From Streptacidiphilus neutrinimicus (GTDB lineage Bacteria; Actinomycetota; Actinomycetes; Streptomycetales; Streptomycetaceae): a stretch of DNA of 45,250 nucleotides. The DNA lies in NCBI RefSeq assembly GCF_000787815.1, contig NZ_BBPO01000055.1, positions 1 through 45,250 of the forward strand, in the 5' to 3' direction. The notes beneath the pieces are model-generated. The model saw only the letters and a list, made by a program, of their open reading frames with translations, did not search any database and was not told where the DNA came from. A program made the translations under genes and the position numbers. Below, piece by piece: positions 1 to 9,866 of the stretch; the stretch's first letter is position 1; every line of letters starts with the position of its first letter.

Positions 1-17
1 GGTGACCTTCGAACTGG

Positions 18-746
18 TCAGTGCGGGAGAGCGAACGCCTCGCCGGGGCGGTAGGAGCGGAGTGCGACGCCTCCCGGGGCGTCCTGCGCCCGTACGAGGT
101 GCACCCGGCCCAGGCCGGAGACGCGGGCTCGGCCGCCGTCCACCGTGAGCAGGGTGTCCTCGTCGATCGCCACGCCGTACGGAGCCGCGCCGAGCGAGAC
201 AGCCTCGATCAGGCGCGGCAGCGTGCCCCACTGGGCGGCGTGAACGTCGACGGCGAACGGTACGAGATCCAGGCCCGGCCGCACCTCGATCTCGTCCAGG
301 TCCTCGCCCGTCTCCTCCGCGCAGACCTGGACGCCCCGGGAGCACCAGCCCCCGACCACTGCCGTGCGGGCGGCGACCGCGGCACCGGCGGAGAAGCCCG
401 CGTAGGTCATCCCCCCGGTGCCGAGGCGAGAGTTCACCTCGGAAAGGACCGGCGCCAGCGCCTCCTGGTAGGCGGGGGTCAGCCCACCGCAGACCAGCAG
501 CGCAGCGTGACCGTCCAACGAAGCCGGATCGAAGCGGCCGCCGAGCGGCACCAGGAGGGGAACCGGCCGGCACGGAGCCACCTTGCCCAGCGCGGCCTCG
601 AAGCGCGCGAACTGTGCGGCGCCCTCGCCTTCGTCGACCAGCAGGCAGGCCACCACGGGCTCAGAACCTGCCGCCGCGAGGAAGGGCCCGTACACCAGAG
701 GCGCCGCCTCGTCGTTCCAGCCGCCGCCGATCAGGTACGTGGTCAC
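18..746 (-). CDS. Peptidase S51 / dipeptidase E-like protein
   Basis: 242-residue cytoplasmic protein of the class I glutamine-amidotransferase-like fold used by peptidase family S51 (dipeptidase E, cyanophycinase). Visible features are an N-terminal glycine loop (LIGGGWND, residues 5-12), a CGGLTPAY segment near 86-93, and the nucleophile elbow AGFSAGAAV with Ser119. FAVDVHAAQWG near 164-174 carries a candidate catalytic His169. Length is typical for the family. The GTG start at 746 is preceded by a GAGGAG-type ribosome site. The substrate cannot be read from sequence; S51 enzymes cleave Asp-containing dipeptides or cyanophycin, and actinomycete members are mostly uncharacterised. It stands alone, and the next gene on this strand is a fragment. 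Confidence 0.75.
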   Translation of the reverse strand: MTTYLIGGGWNDEAAPLVYGPFLAAAGSEPVVACLLVDEGEGAAQFARFEAALGKVAPCRPVPLLVPLGGRFDPASLDGHAALLVCGGLTPAYQEALAPVLSEVNSRLGTGGMTYAGFSAGAAVAARTAVVGGWCSRGVQVCAEETGEDLDEIEVRPGLDLVPFAVDVHAAQWGTLPRLIEAVSLGAAPYGVAIDEDTLLTVDGGRARVSGLGRVHLVRAQDAPGGVALRSYRPGEAFALPH

Positions 747-898
747 AGCTCTTCTCTCCTCGTCATCCGCACAGCCGACTCTCCGGCGCGGCTTGGGAAC
801 CTAGCAAGCCACCGACGGTGCGGGCGAGAGCATTTGTTCCACGCGGACCCCGCCCTGATCGCAAGTGGCACGGCGAGCGGGAGCGCAGGGGTGGCGCG

Positions 899-1096
899 CT
901 ACCTGATGACCGGAAGCACGGCGTCCTCGGTCCGCCCGGCCGCCGCCTCGATGAAGACGATCGGATCCACCACGTCCACCAGCCGCGTCGGCGTGCTCCA
1001 CCCGGCCGGTTCCAGTGCGGTCCCGCGCTCCGCCCAGGAGCGCCACAACTCAGTCAGCAGCGCCGAGCTCGCATCGATGTGATCTCCCCTCACCAC
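899..1096 (-). pseudogene. Short remnant resembling a DinB/mycothiol-dependent maleylpyruvate isomerase N-terminus
   Basis: 65-codon frame with actinomycete codon bias. Residues 10-37 (ALLTELWRSW ... GWSTPTRL) resemble the first helix and the WxxPTR segment of DinB-2/MDMPI_N proteins. The metal-binding histidines and the rest of the four-helix bundle are missing; the frame instead runs into a short unrelated tail and stops. A GGAGG lies directly in front of the GTG start, so it may still be translated. I read it as a decayed gene, but a genuine small protein cannot be excluded. Confidence 0.4.
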
Positions 1097-1143
1097 CTCC
1101 TTCGCATGCCACCCTACGAGGCCGCCGAGCGGAAACAGCCGCA

Positions 1144-1187
1144 GCAGGGCCCCGCGCTCCTGGGGAAGGTGGAGCGCGGGGCCCTGC
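1144..1187. terminator. Strong hairpin terminator downstream of betA
   Basis: Perfect 17-bp inverted repeat (arms 1144-1160 and 1171-1187) with a 10-base loop, 13 bases beyond the betA stop codon. There is no clear U-tract, as is usual for actinomycete terminators. It separates betA from the small fragment downstream on the same strand. Confidence 0.85.
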
Positions 1188-1200
1188 GCCGGTGGCGGGG

Positions 1201-2862
1201 TCAGCCGGTGGGGGTGCGGTGGCGGTAGAACTCCGTGTGGTCCGGGTCGAGGGGGGTGTTGCCGAGGATGAGGTCCGCGGACTTCTCCGCGAGCATCATG
1301 ACCGGGGCGTAGATGTTGCCGTTGGTCACGTACGGCATCGCCGAGGCGTCCACCACGTGCAGGCCCTCCAGGCCGTGCACCTGCATCGTGGACGGGTCGA
1401 CGACGGACATCTCGTCCGTGCCCATCCTGCAGGTGCAGGAGGGGTGCAAGGCGGTCTCGCCGTCGCGGGCGACCCAGTCGAGGATCTGCTCGTCGGTCTC
1501 CACGGAGGGGCCGGGGGAGATCTCACCGTCGCTGAACGGGGCGAACGCGTCCTGGCCGAGGATCGAGCGGGTGATCCGGATGGCCTCCACCCACTCGCGC
1601 CGGTCCTGCTCCGTCGAGAGGTAGTTGAACCGCAGCGCCGGATGGACCTGCGGATCACGCGACTTGATCTTCACCGAGCCCCGCGCGTCCGAGTACATCG
1701 GGCCGATGTGCACCTGGTAGCCGTGCCCGCCGGCCGGTGCGGAGCCGTCGTAGCGGACGGCGATCGGGAGGAAGTGGAACATCAGGTTGGGGTAGTCCAC
1801 CTCCTCGTTGCTGCGGACGAAGCCGCCGCCCTCGAAGTGGTTGGTCGCGCCGGGTCCGCTGCGCAGGAAGAGCCACTGTGCGCCGATGAAGGGCCGCCGC
1901 CACATCTTGAGCTGCGGCTGCACGGACACCGGCTGCTTGCAGGCGTGTTGGACGTAGACCTCCAGGTGGTCCTGGAGGTTCTCGCCGACGCCCGGCAGGT
2001 GGTGCACCGGCTCGATGCCCAGCGCGGCGAGCTCGTCCGCGTTGCCGACGCCCGAGAGCTGCAGCAGTTGCGGGGAGTTGATCGAGCCGCCGGACAGGAT
2101 GACCTTCCCGGCCGCGACCTGCTGCGGCGCGCCGCCGTGCGGGGTGTACTCGACGCCGACGGCGCGCCTGCCCTCGAACAGGACCCGCGTCACGAGGGCC
2201 CGCGTCCGCACCTCGAGGTTGGGGCGGCTCTTGACGGGATGCAGGTAGGCGCGCGCCGCGCTCAGCCGCCGTCCGCGGCGCAGGTTGCGGTCGAACGGGG
2301 CGAAGCCCTCCTGCCGGTAGCCGTTGACGTCGTCCGTCAGCGGGTAGCCGGCCTGCTGCACCGCCTCGAAGAAGGCGCCGAACAGCGGGTTGGTGGCGGG
2401 CCCGCGCTCCATGGCGAGGGGGCCGTCGTGCCCGCGCCAGCCGGTGCCGGGGTCGGCGAGGCAGTTCTCCATCTTCCTGAAGTAGGGCAGGCAGTGGGCG
2501 TAGTCCCAGCTCTTCATACCGGGATCGGCGCCCCAGCGCTCGTAGTCGAGCGGGTTGCCGCGCTGGAAGATCATGCCGTTGATGCTGCTGGAGCCGCCCA
2601 GCACCTTGCCCCGGGCGTGGTAGATGCGCCGGCCGTGCATGAACGGCTCCGGCTCGGACTCGTACTTCCAGTCGTAGAAGCGGCTCCCGATGGGGAAGGT
2701 GAGCGCCGCGGGCATGTGGATGAAGACGTCCCAGGGATAGTCGGGACGACCCGCCTCCAGGACCAGCACCCGGTTGCCCGGATCGGCGCTCAGGCGGGCG
2801 GCGAGCGCGCAACCAGCCGATCCTCCACCGACGATGACGAAGTCGTAGTTCTGCAGGGTCAT
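1201..2862 (-). CDS. betA: GMC oxidoreductase, choline dehydrogenase-like
   Basis: 553-residue FAD enzyme of the glucose-methanol-choline family. Residues 9-25 hold the dinucleotide-binding motif [17 protein letters not shown], followed by the GMC signature [13 protein letters not shown] and, near the C-terminus, [14 protein letters not shown] and [12 protein letters not shown]. The last two are very close to the active-site His and Asn segments of BetA. The expected reaction is oxidation of choline (possibly via betaine aldehyde) to glycine betaine. The ATG at 2862 is chosen because the FAD motif normally begins within 10 residues of the start; an upstream extension to 2979 is open but has a non-family N-terminus. 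It is divergent from sox genes that degrade sarcosine, a downstream product of betaine demethylation, which supports a role in choline catabolism. Another alcohol substrate remains possible. Confidence 0.85.
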   Translation of the reverse strand: MTLQNYDFVIVGGGSAGCALAARLSADPGNRVLVLEAGRPDYPWDVFIHMPAALTFPIGSRFYDWKYESEPEPFMHGRRIYHARGKVLGGSSSINGMIFQRGNPLDYERWGADPGMKSWDYAHCLPYFRKMENCLADPGTGWRGHDGPLAMERGPATNPLFGAFFEAVQQAGYPLTDDVNGYRQEGFAPFDRNLRRGRRLSAARAYLHPVKSRPNLEVRTRALVTRVLFEGRRAVGVEYTPHGGAPQQVAAGKVILSGGSINSPQLLQLSGVGNADELAALGIEPVHHLPGVGENLQDHLEVYVQHACKQPVSVQPQLKMWRRPFIGAQWLFLRSGPGATNHFEGGGFVRSNEEVDYPNLMFHFLPIAVRYDGSAPAGGHGYQVHIGPMYSDARGSVKIKSRDPQVHPALRFNYLSTEQDRREWVEAIRITRSILGQDAFAPFSDGEISPGPSVETDEQILDWVARDGETALHPSCTCRMGTDEMSVVDPSTMQVHGLEGLHVVDASAMPYVTNGNIYAPVMMLAEKSADLILGNTPLDPDHTEFYRHRTPTG

Positions 2863-2914
2863 GGGGTTCCTGCCGTATCTCTCGGCAACCGGGTAACCGT
2901 GACGTCGACGGCGA

Positions 2915-2931
2915 GTTTCACCAAATGAAAC
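2915..2931. promoter_or_regulatory. Candidate operator, GTTTC-N7-GAAAC palindrome
   Basis: Inverted repeat GTTTC-N7-GAAAC in the 247-bp region between divergent betA and soxB. A related GAAAC half site occurs at 3046-3050. Spacing fits a dimeric repressor, possibly IclR- or GntR-type, but no regulator gene is adjacent. Confidence 0.35.
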
Positions 2932-3022
2932 GCAATCCGTATGGCGCAACAGTCTCCGGCTGCTCCGACGGAGCGTCAAGAGAGCTCGTCACGGAACAAT
3001 CTCCCCCCCGGGGTGTTGTGGG

Positions 3023-3042
3023 TTACGCAACAGCGTGCGTAA
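3023..3042. promoter_or_regulatory. Candidate operator, TTACGC-N8-GCGTAA palindrome
   Basis: Perfect 6-bp arms (3023-3028 and 3037-3042) separated by 8 bases, about 70 bases upstream of the soxB start. This position suits control of the sox operon. Seen directly; the binding factor is unknown. Confidence 0.4.
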
Positions 3043-3109
3043 TCTGAAACAAGTTCGCCGCCTCCGCATGTCAGCCTCCGCAGGTCACACGTCAGGGAGG
3101 AACCCGCCG

Positions 3110-4330
3110 ATGCCCGACCAACTGCCGGAGCACCCCGACTGGCTGTGGCGCACACCCGATCCGAAGCCGTCCTACGACGTGGTCGTGGTCGGCGCCGGCG
3201 GCCACGGCCTGGCCACCGCCTACTACCTGGCCCGCAACCACGGCATCAGCAACGTCGCCGTGCTGGAGCGCGGTTGGCTGGCCGGCGGGAACATGGCCCG
3301 GAACACCACGATCATCCGCTCCAACTACCTGTGCGAAGAGAGCGCCGCGATCTACGAGCACGCCCTGAAGCTCTGGGAGGGCCTGCCGGAGGAGCTGGAG
3401 TACGACTTCCTCTTCAGCCAGCGCGGCGTGCTCAACCTCGCCCACACGCTCCAGGACGTACGCGAGGGGACGCGCCGGGTGGGGGCCAACCGGCTCGGCG
3501 GCGTCGACGCCGAGTGGCTCGACCCGGACGAGGTCCGCGCCTTCTGCCCCATCGTCAACACCTCGCCCGACGTGCGCTACCCCGTGCTCGGCGCGACGCT
3601 GCAGCCCCGTGCCGGGATCGCCAAGCACGACCACGTCGCCTGGGCGCTGGCCCGCAAGGCGGACGAGCACGGCGTCGACCTGATCCAGAACTGCGAGGTC
3701 ACCGGCTTCGTCCGGGACGGCGGCGGCCGGGTCGTCGGCGTCGAGACCACGCGCGGCCGGATCGGCGCGGGCCGCGTCGCCCTCGCCGCCGCCGGACACA
3801 CCAGCACCCTCACCGACCTGCTCGGCCTGCGCCTGCCGATCCAGAGCCACCCGCTCCAGGCGCTCGTCTCCGAGCTGCTGGAGCCCGTGCACCCGACCGT
3901 CGTCATGTCCAACCACGTGCACGTCTACGTGAGCCAGGCGCACAAGGGCGAGCTGGTCATGGGCGCGGGCATCGACTCCTACAACGGCTACGGCCAGCGC
4001 GGCTCGTTCCACCAGATCGAGCACCAGATGGCCGCCGCGCTCGAGCTGTTCCCGATCTTCGCCCGGGCCCACGTGCTGCGGACCTGGGGCGGCATCGTCG
4101 ACGTCACCCCGGACGCCTCTCCGATCATCGGGCTGACGCCGGTCGAGAACCTGTACCTCAACTGCGGTTGGGGCACCGGCGGTTTCAAGGCGACGCCCGC
4201 CTCCGGCTGGGTCTACGCCGACACCATCGCCCACGGGCGGCCCCACCAGCTGGCCGCGCCCTTCGCGCTGGAGCGGTTCGCCACCGGCGCACTCATCGAC
4301 GAGCACGGCGCCGCCGCCGTGGCGCACTGA
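3110..4330 (+). CDS. soxB: Sarcosine oxidase beta subunit
   Basis: 406-residue FAD/FMN-binding subunit of heterotetrameric sarcosine oxidase, which oxidatively demethylates sarcosine to glycine, passing the one-carbon unit to tetrahydrofolate and making H2O2. The DAO-type Rossmann motif [18 protein letters not shown] lies at residues 23-40, followed by [10 protein letters not shown], typical of SoxB. The C-terminal segment [16 protein letters not shown] and [15 protein letters not shown] are conserved in the family. ATG at 3110 has AGGGAGG about 10 bases upstream, which decides this start over earlier in-frame codons. It is the first gene of soxBDAG. Confidence 0.95.
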   Translation: MPDQLPEHPDWLWRTPDPKPSYDVVVVGAGGHGLATAYYLARNHGISNVAVLERGWLAGGNMARNTTIIRSNYLCEESAAIYEHALKLWEGLPEELEYDFLFSQRGVLNLAHTLQDVREGTRRVGANRLGGVDAEWLDPDEVRAFCPIVNTSPDVRYPVLGATLQPRAGIAKHDHVAWALARKADEHGVDLIQNCEVTGFVRDGGGRVVGVETTRGRIGAGRVALAAAGHTSTLTDLLGLRLPIQSHPLQALVSELLEPVHPTVVMSNHVHVYVSQAHKGELVMGAGIDSYNGYGQRGSFHQIEHQMAAALELFPIFARAHVLRTWGGIVDVTPDASPIIGLTPVENLYLNCGWGTGGFKATPASGWVYADTIAHGRPHQLAAPFALERFATGALIDEHGAAAVAH

Positions 4331-4348
4331 CGGCTTCCGGGAGGACGC

Positions 4349-4654
4349 ATGCTGCTCATCGCCTGCCCCTGGTGCGGGGAGCGCGACGAGACCGAGTACC
4401 ACTACGGCGGACAGGCCCACGTCGCCCACCCCGCCGACCCCCACGCCCTGAGCGACGCCGAGTGGGGCGCCTACCTCTTCGTCCGCGACAACCCCAAGGG
4501 CGAGTTCGCGGAACGCTGGATGCACGCCGCCGGCTGCCGCCGCTGGTTCAACGTGGTCCGGCACACCGTCACGCACGACATCTCGGCCGTCTACCCGGCC
4601 GGGCAGCCGCGGCCCGTGCCCCCGTCCGACGAGCACAGCGAGGTGACCGCATGA
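4349..4654 (+). CDS. soxD: Sarcosine oxidase delta subunit
   Basis: 101-residue zinc-binding subunit that packs against SoxA/SoxB in the tetramer. The N-terminal ACPWCG (Cys6, Cys9) together with His59 and Cys63 (WMHAAGCRRWFN) form the expected zinc site. VVRHTVTHDISAVY is the conserved C-terminal signature. Good GGGAGG ribosome site; 18 bases after soxB and overlapping soxA by ATGA, so translationally coupled. Confidence 0.95.
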   Translation: MLLIACPWCGERDETEYHYGGQAHVAHPADPHALSDAEWGAYLFVRDNPKGEFAERWMHAAGCRRWFNVVRHTVTHDISAVYPAGQPRPVPPSDEHSEVTA

Positions 4655-7515
4655 GCAACCGTCCGGGCAACCGTCTGGCCGCGGGCGGCCGGGTGGACCG
4701 CTCCGCGCCGCTGCGCTTCACCTTCGACGGCGTCGAGTACACCGGACTGCGCGGGGACACCCTCGCCTCCGCGCTGCTCGCGAACGGCGTCCTCGCCGTC
4801 GGCCCGAGCCTGTACCGGGAGCGTCCGCGCGGGATCGTCACCGCCGGGGTCGACGACCCGCACGCGCTCGTCCAACTGGAGCGCCCGTGCTCCGATCCGA
4901 TGCAGCTCGCCACCACCGTCGAGCTCTCCGACGGGCTGGCCGCGACCGGCCTTCAGGGCCGCGGACGGCTCGACGACGCGCCTGACGAGACCAGGTACGA
5001 CAAGACCTACCTGCACACCGACGTGCTCGTGGTCGGCGCGGGCCCGGCAGGGCTCGCCGCCGCCCTCGCGGCCGGGCGCTCCGGCGCGCGGGTCGTCCTC
5101 GTCGACGACCAGCCCGAACCCGGCGGCGCGCTGCTCTCCGGCCGGGAGCGGATCGACGGGCGGCCCGCCCTCGCCTGGGTGGCCGAGGCGCGCGCCGAGC
5201 TGGAGGCGCAGCCGGAGACGCGGCTGCTGACCCGGGCCACCGCGATCGGCCACCACGACCAGAACTACGTGCTGGTCGCCGAGCGCCGCCCCGACCGGCC
5301 GGGAGGCGGCGGACGGCTGTGGCACTTCCGTGCCCGCCAGGTCGTGCTGGCCACCGGCGCGCACGAGCGCCCCCTGGTCTTCGCGGGCAACGACCGGCCC
5401 GGCGTCATGTCGGCCGCCGCGGTCCGCAGCTACCTGAACCGCTACGCGGTCCTTACCGGGCGGCGCGCGGTGGTGTTCACCACCGGCGACAGCGCCTACG
5501 CCACCGCGCTGGAGCTGGCCGCGGCCGGCGCGGAGGTCCCGGCGCTGGTGGACACGCGCCCCGAGCCGCCCGCCGCCCTCGTCAAGGCCGCGCGGGCCGC
5601 CGGGATCGAGGTGCTGGCCGGAGCCGCCGTGGTCGGCACCGAGGGCGGGGCACGGCTGACCGGCGTGCGGATCTCGGCGCTCACGGCGGAGGAACAACTG
5701 ACCGGCCCCGTGCGCGAGGTGGCCTGCGACCTGCTCGCCGTCTCGGGCGGCTGGAGTCCGGCGGTCCACCTGTGGAGCATGGCCCGCGGCACCGTCCGCT
5801 ACGACGCGACACTCGCGGCCTTCGTCCCGGACCGGGCGGCCCAGGAGGTCCGCGCCTGCGGCTCCGGCCGCGGCCGTCACGACCTCGCGGGCTGTCTCAC
5901 CGAGGGGTTCACCGCCGGGGCCGAGGCGGCGACGGCCGCCGGGTTCCCCTTCGCCGCCCCCATCGCGCCGCCGTGCGAGGGCGACACGCCGCCCGCGCCG
6001 CCGCGCCCCGTCTGGCTCGTCCCCGGCGAGGAGGGCGACCCGTCGACCTGGCGCGACCACTTCGTCGACGCCCAGCGCGACGCGACCGTCGCCGACGTGC
6101 ACCGGGCGGTCCGGGCAGGGATGCGCTCCGTCGAGCACATCAAGCGGTACACCACCATCGGCACCGCCCATGACCAGGGCAAGTCCTGCGGTGTGGCGGC
6201 GATCGGCGTGATCGCCCGGCTGCTCGGGGCGCGCTCGCCCGGCGAGGTCGGCACCACCACGTTCCGCGGGCCCTACGTCCCGGTCTCCTTCGCGCTGCTC
6301 GCCGGACGCGAGCGCGGGCCGCTGTTCGACCCGGTGCGCACGACCGCCGTCCACCCCTGGCACGTGCGGCGCGGCGCGGTGTTCGAGAACGTCGGCCAGT
6401 GGCACCGTCCGCGCTACTACCCGCGCCCCGGCGAGGACATGGACGCCGCCGTGCTGCGCGAGTGCCGGGCGGCCCGCGAGGCCGTGGCCGTGATGGACGC
6501 CTCCACCCTCGGCAAGATCGATGTGATCGGCCCCGACGCCGCCGTGTTCCTCGACCGGCTCTACACCAACGGCTTCGCCAAGCTGCCGGTGGGCTCCGCC
6601 CGCTACGGCGTCATGTGCCGGGCCGACGGCATGGTCTTCGACGACGGCGTCACCGTGCGGCTCGCGCCCGACCACTACTACCTCACCACGACCACCGGCA
6701 ACGCGGCGGCCGTCCTGGACTGGATGGAGGAGTGGCTCCAGACCGAGTGGCCCGAACTTCGGGTGCGCTGCACCTCCGTCACCGAGCAGTGGTCCACGGC
6801 CGCCGTCGTCGGCCCCCGCTCCCGCGAGGTGGTCGCCGCCCTCGCCCCCGGGCTGGACGTCTCCAACGACGCCTTCCCCTTCATGACGGTCCGGGACGCC
6901 GTGCTGGCGAACGGCGTCCCGGCCAGGATCTGCCGGATCTCCTTCTCCGGCGAGCTGGCCTACGAGATCAACGTGTCGTCCTGGTACGGGCTCGCGGTCT
7001 GGGAGGCCGTGCTCGCCTACGGCGCGCACGCCGGGATCACCCCCTACGGCACCGAGACCATGCACGTGCTGCGCGCCGAGAAGGGCTACCCGATCGTCGG
7101 CCAGGACACCGACGGCACGGTCACCCCGCAGGACCTCGGCATGACGTGGGTCGTCGCCCGGCACAAGGACTTCGTCGGCAAGCGCTCCTTCGCCCGCGCG
7201 GACACCTCCCGCGCCGACCGCAGGCACCTGGTCGGGCTGCTGCCGGTCGACGGCGGTGAACTGCTGCCGGAGGGAGCCCAGTTGGTGGCCCCCGGCGCCG
7301 ACCTCACGGCGGTTCCCGTGGACTCGCTCGGCCACGTGACCTCCAGCTACCGAAGCGCCGCCCTCGACCGCACCTTCGCCCTCGCGCTGGTGCGCGGCGG
7401 CCGGGACCGCATCGGCGAGACGGTGCTGGCCCCACTCCCGGACGGCCGCACGGTCGCGGCCACCGTCACCGAACCCGTCCTCTTCGACCCGAAGGGAGGC
7501 CGCCGTGACGGTTGA
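4651..7515 (+). CDS. soxA: Sarcosine oxidase alpha subunit
   Basis: 954-residue large subunit. Residues 20-100 form the 2Fe-2S-ferredoxin-like fold without iron (FTFDGVEYTGLRGDTLA). Next comes an NAD-binding pyridine-nucleotide oxidoreductase domain with VVGAGPAGLAAALA near residue 127 and a second region TTGDSAYATALELA. The last roughly 380 residues are an aminomethyltransferase (GcvT-like) domain that binds folate (VMDASTLGKIDVIGPDA; FSGELAYEINV). The ATG at 4651 overlaps the soxD stop and is the family start; an open frame extending back into soxB is a shadow. All domains are present and intact, so the enzyme should be able to make 5,10-methylene-THF. Confidence 0.95.
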   Translation: MSNRPGNRLAAGGRVDRSAPLRFTFDGVEYTGLRGDTLASALLANGVLAVGPSLYRERPRGIVTAGVDDPHALVQLERPCSDPMQLATTVELSDGLAATGLQGRGRLDDAPDETRYDKTYLHTDVLVVGAGPAGLAAALAAGRSGARVVLVDDQPEPGGALLSGRERIDGRPALAWVAEARAELEAQPETRLLTRATAIGHHDQNYVLVAERRPDRPGGGGRLWHFRARQVVLATGAHERPLVFAGNDRPGVMSAAAVRSYLNRYAVLTGRRAVVFTTGDSAYATALELAAAGAEVPALVDTRPEPPAALVKAARAAGIEVLAGAAVVGTEGGARLTGVRISALTAEEQLTGPVREVACDLLAVSGGWSPAVHLWSMARGTVRYDATLAAFVPDRAAQEVRACGSGRGRHDLAGCLTEGFTAGAEAATAAGFPFAAPIAPPCEGDTPPAPPRPVWLVPGEEGDPSTWRDHFVDAQRDATVADVHRAVRAGMRSVEHIKRYTTIGTAHDQGKSCGVAAIGVIARLLGARSPGEVGTTTFRGPYVPVSFALLAGRERGPLFDPVRTTAVHPWHVRRGAVFENVGQWHRPRYYPRPGEDMDAAVLRECRAAREAVAVMDASTLGKIDVIGPDAAVFLDRLYTNGFAKLPVGSARYGVMCRADGMVFDDGVTVRLAPDHYYLTTTTGNAAAVLDWMEEWLQTEWPELRVRCTSVTEQWSTAAVVGPRSREVVAALAPGLDVSNDAFPFMTVRDAVLANGVPARICRISFSGELAYEINVSSWYGLAVWEAVLAYGAHAGITPYGTETMHVLRAEKGYPIVGQDTDGTVTPQDLGMTWVVARHKDFVGKRSFARADTSRADRRHLVGLLPVDGGELLPEGAQLVAPGADLTAVPVDSLGHVTSSYRSAALDRTFALALVRGGRDRIGETVLAPLPDGRTVAATVTEPVLFDPKGGRRDG

Positions 7516-8104
7516 CGGCTTCGCCCTCGCCCACCTGCGGCGCAGCCCGCTCGGCCACCTCGCCGACCGGTTGGCGGCCGCGGAGGCCACCGGCCCGGGC
7601 GGGGTGCGGCTGCGGGAGATCCCCTTCCTCGCCCAGTTGAACCTCCGACTCGATCCCGCCGGCCCCGCGGCCGCCCGCGCCGCCGAGGCCCTGGGCGCGC
7701 CGCTGCCCACCCTCGCCGGCTCGGTGGTGGCGACGGCAGACCTGCGGGTGCTCTGGCTCGGGCCGGACGAGTGGCTCGTCGTCGGCGCGGACGGCGCGGC
7801 CCCCACGATCGAGCACGCGCTGCGTCGAGCGCTCGGCGACGAGCCGGGCTCCGTCGTCGACGTCTCCGCCAACCGGACCACCCTGGAGCTCTCCGGCCCC
7901 TCGGCCCGCTCGGTGCTGGAACAGGGCTGCTCCCTGGATCTCCACCCGCGCGCCTTCGGTCCGGGCCGCTGCGCCCAGACGACGGTCGCCAAGGTCCAGC
8001 TGGTCCTCGACCAGATCGACGCCGAACCCAGCTACCGCCTCCTCGTGCGCGGCTCCTTCGCCCAGTACCTCGCCGACTGGCTGCTCGACGCGACGGGGGA
8101 GTGA
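7505..8104 (+). CDS. soxG: Sarcosine oxidase gamma subunit
   Basis: 199-residue accessory subunit, GcvT-like in fold but without catalytic residues. It overlaps soxA by 11 bases with a GTG start at 7505 and closes the operon in the standard B-D-A-G order. Recognisable segments are LRVLWLGPDEWLVV (residues 79-92), SVVDVSANRTTLELSGP and YRLLVRGSFAQYLADWLLDA. The gene ends 7 bases before the convergent flavoprotein gene, leaving no room for a separate terminator. Confidence 0.9.
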   Translation: MTVDGFALAHLRRSPLGHLADRLAAAEATGPGGVRLREIPFLAQLNLRLDPAGPAAARAAEALGAPLPTLAGSVVATADLRVLWLGPDEWLVVGADGAAPTIEHALRRALGDEPGSVVDVSANRTTLELSGPSARSVLEQGCSLDLHPRAFGPGRCAQTTVAKVQLVLDQIDAEPSYRLLVRGSFAQYLADWLLDATGE

Positions 8105-8111
8105 AGGACCC

Positions 8112-9713
8112 TCAGACGGCCTGGGGATAGTCGAAGAAGCGCGTCGGGTCGTACTGGTGCTTGGCACGGACCAGGCGGGGGTAGTTGGCGCCGTAGTAGG
8201 CCGAGCGCCAGTCCTTCAACTCGGGGTCGGGGAAGTTCTGGTAGGACTGCGCGGGCGGCGCGGCCGGGAAGAGCGCGGCGTAGAACTCGTCCAGCCACCG
8301 AAGGTTGGCGTGGACGGTGGCCGGGTGGTCGTGGTCCGCCCAGGAGGTCTCGGCGGCGAGGACGAAGACGCCGTCGCGGTGGACGAACGCGGTCGCGCCC
8401 GGCGGGACCTCGTTGATCTCGCCGCCGAGTCCGAACATGGCGAACCCGGCGCCGTCGTCGTTGCCGCTGCCCGGCCAGGCGAGCAGGCGCTCCGCCGCCG
8501 CCGCGACCTGCCGCTCGGAGAGAAGCTCCCGCCGGCCGAGGATCGCCGACTTGGCCGCGAACTTGTCCACCGGCGTGGTGGCGCTGAGGAGTCCGGCCGC
8601 CTCCGCCGGGGTGACCTCGCGGATGGCCGCACGGTTGCGGGCGCGTTCCTCCGGCGTGCCGATGGCCAGCAGCGGGGCGAGGATGCTCTCCAACTCCGCG
8701 ACCGTGCCGTAGTGCTGTCCGATCACGTTGACGTTGGCGTTGCGGGCGATCTCCTGCCAGGTCCGGCCCTTGGTGCCGATGCCCAGGCGGCAGTGGAACC
8801 GCTTGTCGTCCGCGGTCTCCAGGCCGGTCCGCTGCATGGCCGCCATCACCGGCAGGACCGAGTCCAGGCTCCAACGCATTTGGTAGAAGCCGACGTTGCC
8901 GTGGAACTGCTCGTACCGGAAGGTGAACGAGGTGTGCACGCCGAAGTTGTTGCCCGCCCCGCCGCGGCAAGCCCAGAACAGCTCGGGCTCGCTGTGGTCG
9001 TCGGCCGTGACCACCCGGCCGTCGGCCAGCACTACGGTGGTGGAGACGAGCCGGTCGCAGGTCAGCCCGAACATCTTGTCGCTGAACCCGATGCCGCCGC
9101 CCAGCACCAGACCGGCCACGCCGACGGAGGGGCAGCGGCCCGTCGGTACGAACATGCCCTGGTTCTCCAGCAGCGGGTGCAGGTCGCCGTTGGTGACGCC
9201 GGCCCCGACGGTGACCGTGCCCGCCTCGTGAACGACCTCGATCGGCCCGTAGCGGCGGGTGCGGGCGGTGCTCGGACGGGGGTGGGCGGTGATGGTCTTC
9301 ATCCGGCTCATGTTGAGCAGCAGCCCGGTGGTCGTGGAGTAGCCCGCGTAGTTGTGGCCGAGCCCGGAGCGCGGCACCGCGGGCAGCCCGACCTCGCGGG
9401 CCCAGCGGATCGCCGCGCTCACGTCGCGCGTGGTCGCGCAGGCGACGATCCCCTGCGGGCGGATCCCGGCATACCGGTGGTTGAAGGGGAGCGCCAGCGG
9501 CGGATACGCCGGGTCGTGCGGCCGGTACAGGGAGGCGCCCGGGGAGAGGGCGGCGGCCAGCCGTCGCCACGCGTGATCGGGCACCTGCTCGACGAGCCCC
9601 GGCGCGGCGGCGACCGCGGCGGGGAGCCCGCCCAGGGCCGCCGAGCCCACCGCGCCCGCCGTGCCGAGGGTCCCCACGGCAGCCGCCCGCAACACGTCCC
9701 GCCTGTCGATCAC
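8112..9713 (-). CDS. Exported FAD-linked oxidase, berberine bridge enzyme type
   Basis: 533-residue oxidase with an N-terminal FAD_binding_4 domain and a C-terminal BBE segment (YDPTRFFDYPQAV). The N-terminus (RRDVLRAAAVGTLG, then an Ala-rich stretch to AVAAAP) looks like a Tat signal, so the enzyme is probably exported folded. His120 in RSGLGHNYAGYS and Cys194 in GRCPSVGVAG sit where bicovalently flavinylated BBE enzymes carry the 8-alpha-histidyl and 6-S-cysteinyl links. The usual SGGH of the first site is SGLGHN here. The substrate is unknown; bacterial members oxidise oligosaccharides or secondary metabolites. GTG start with GGAAGG upstream. Confidence 0.85.
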   Translation of the reverse strand: MIDRRDVLRAAAVGTLGTAGAVGSAALGGLPAAVAAAPGLVEQVPDHAWRRLAAALSPGASLYRPHDPAYPPLALPFNHRYAGIRPQGIVACATTRDVSAAIRWAREVGLPAVPRSGLGHNYAGYSTTTGLLLNMSRMKTITAHPRPSTARTRRYGPIEVVHEAGTVTVGAGVTNGDLHPLLENQGMFVPTGRCPSVGVAGLVLGGGIGFSDKMFGLTCDRLVSTTVVLADGRVVTADDHSEPELFWACRGGAGNNFGVHTSFTFRYEQFHGNVGFYQMRWSLDSVLPVMAAMQRTGLETADDKRFHCRLGIGTKGRTWQEIARNANVNVIGQHYGTVAELESILAPLLAIGTPEERARNRAAIREVTPAEAAGLLSATTPVDKFAAKSAILGRRELLSERQVAAAAERLLAWPGSGNDDGAGFAMFGLGGEINEVPPGATAFVHRDGVFVLAAETSWADHDHPATVHANLRWLDEFYAALFPAAPPAQSYQNFPDPELKDWRSAYYGANYPRLVRAKHQYDPTRFFDYPQAV

Positions 9714-9866
9714 TGTGGCCGCCTTCCGTACCGCTCGGAGACCCCGACGCCTCCGGCATCCACTTCAGACCGTGTACGGACAAACGGCCGCGTGTCCACG
9801 CGCCGCACGGCCTCACCTGCGAAAGTTCACCCGCGCGCCCCCGCGTCCGCCCCGCCTCCGCCCGGG

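Noticed and set aside
3145-4650. Upstream extension of soxA into soxB and soxD
   Set aside because: The extension is Arg/Pro-rich and overlaps two well-supported genes; ATG 4651 with ATGA coupling is the normal family start.
4591-7992. Very long open frame on the minus strand opposite soxA
   Set aside because: It is the antisense shadow of a high-GC coding region; the protein is Gly/Arg/Ala/Val-rich without motifs, while soxA on the other strand has clear domains.
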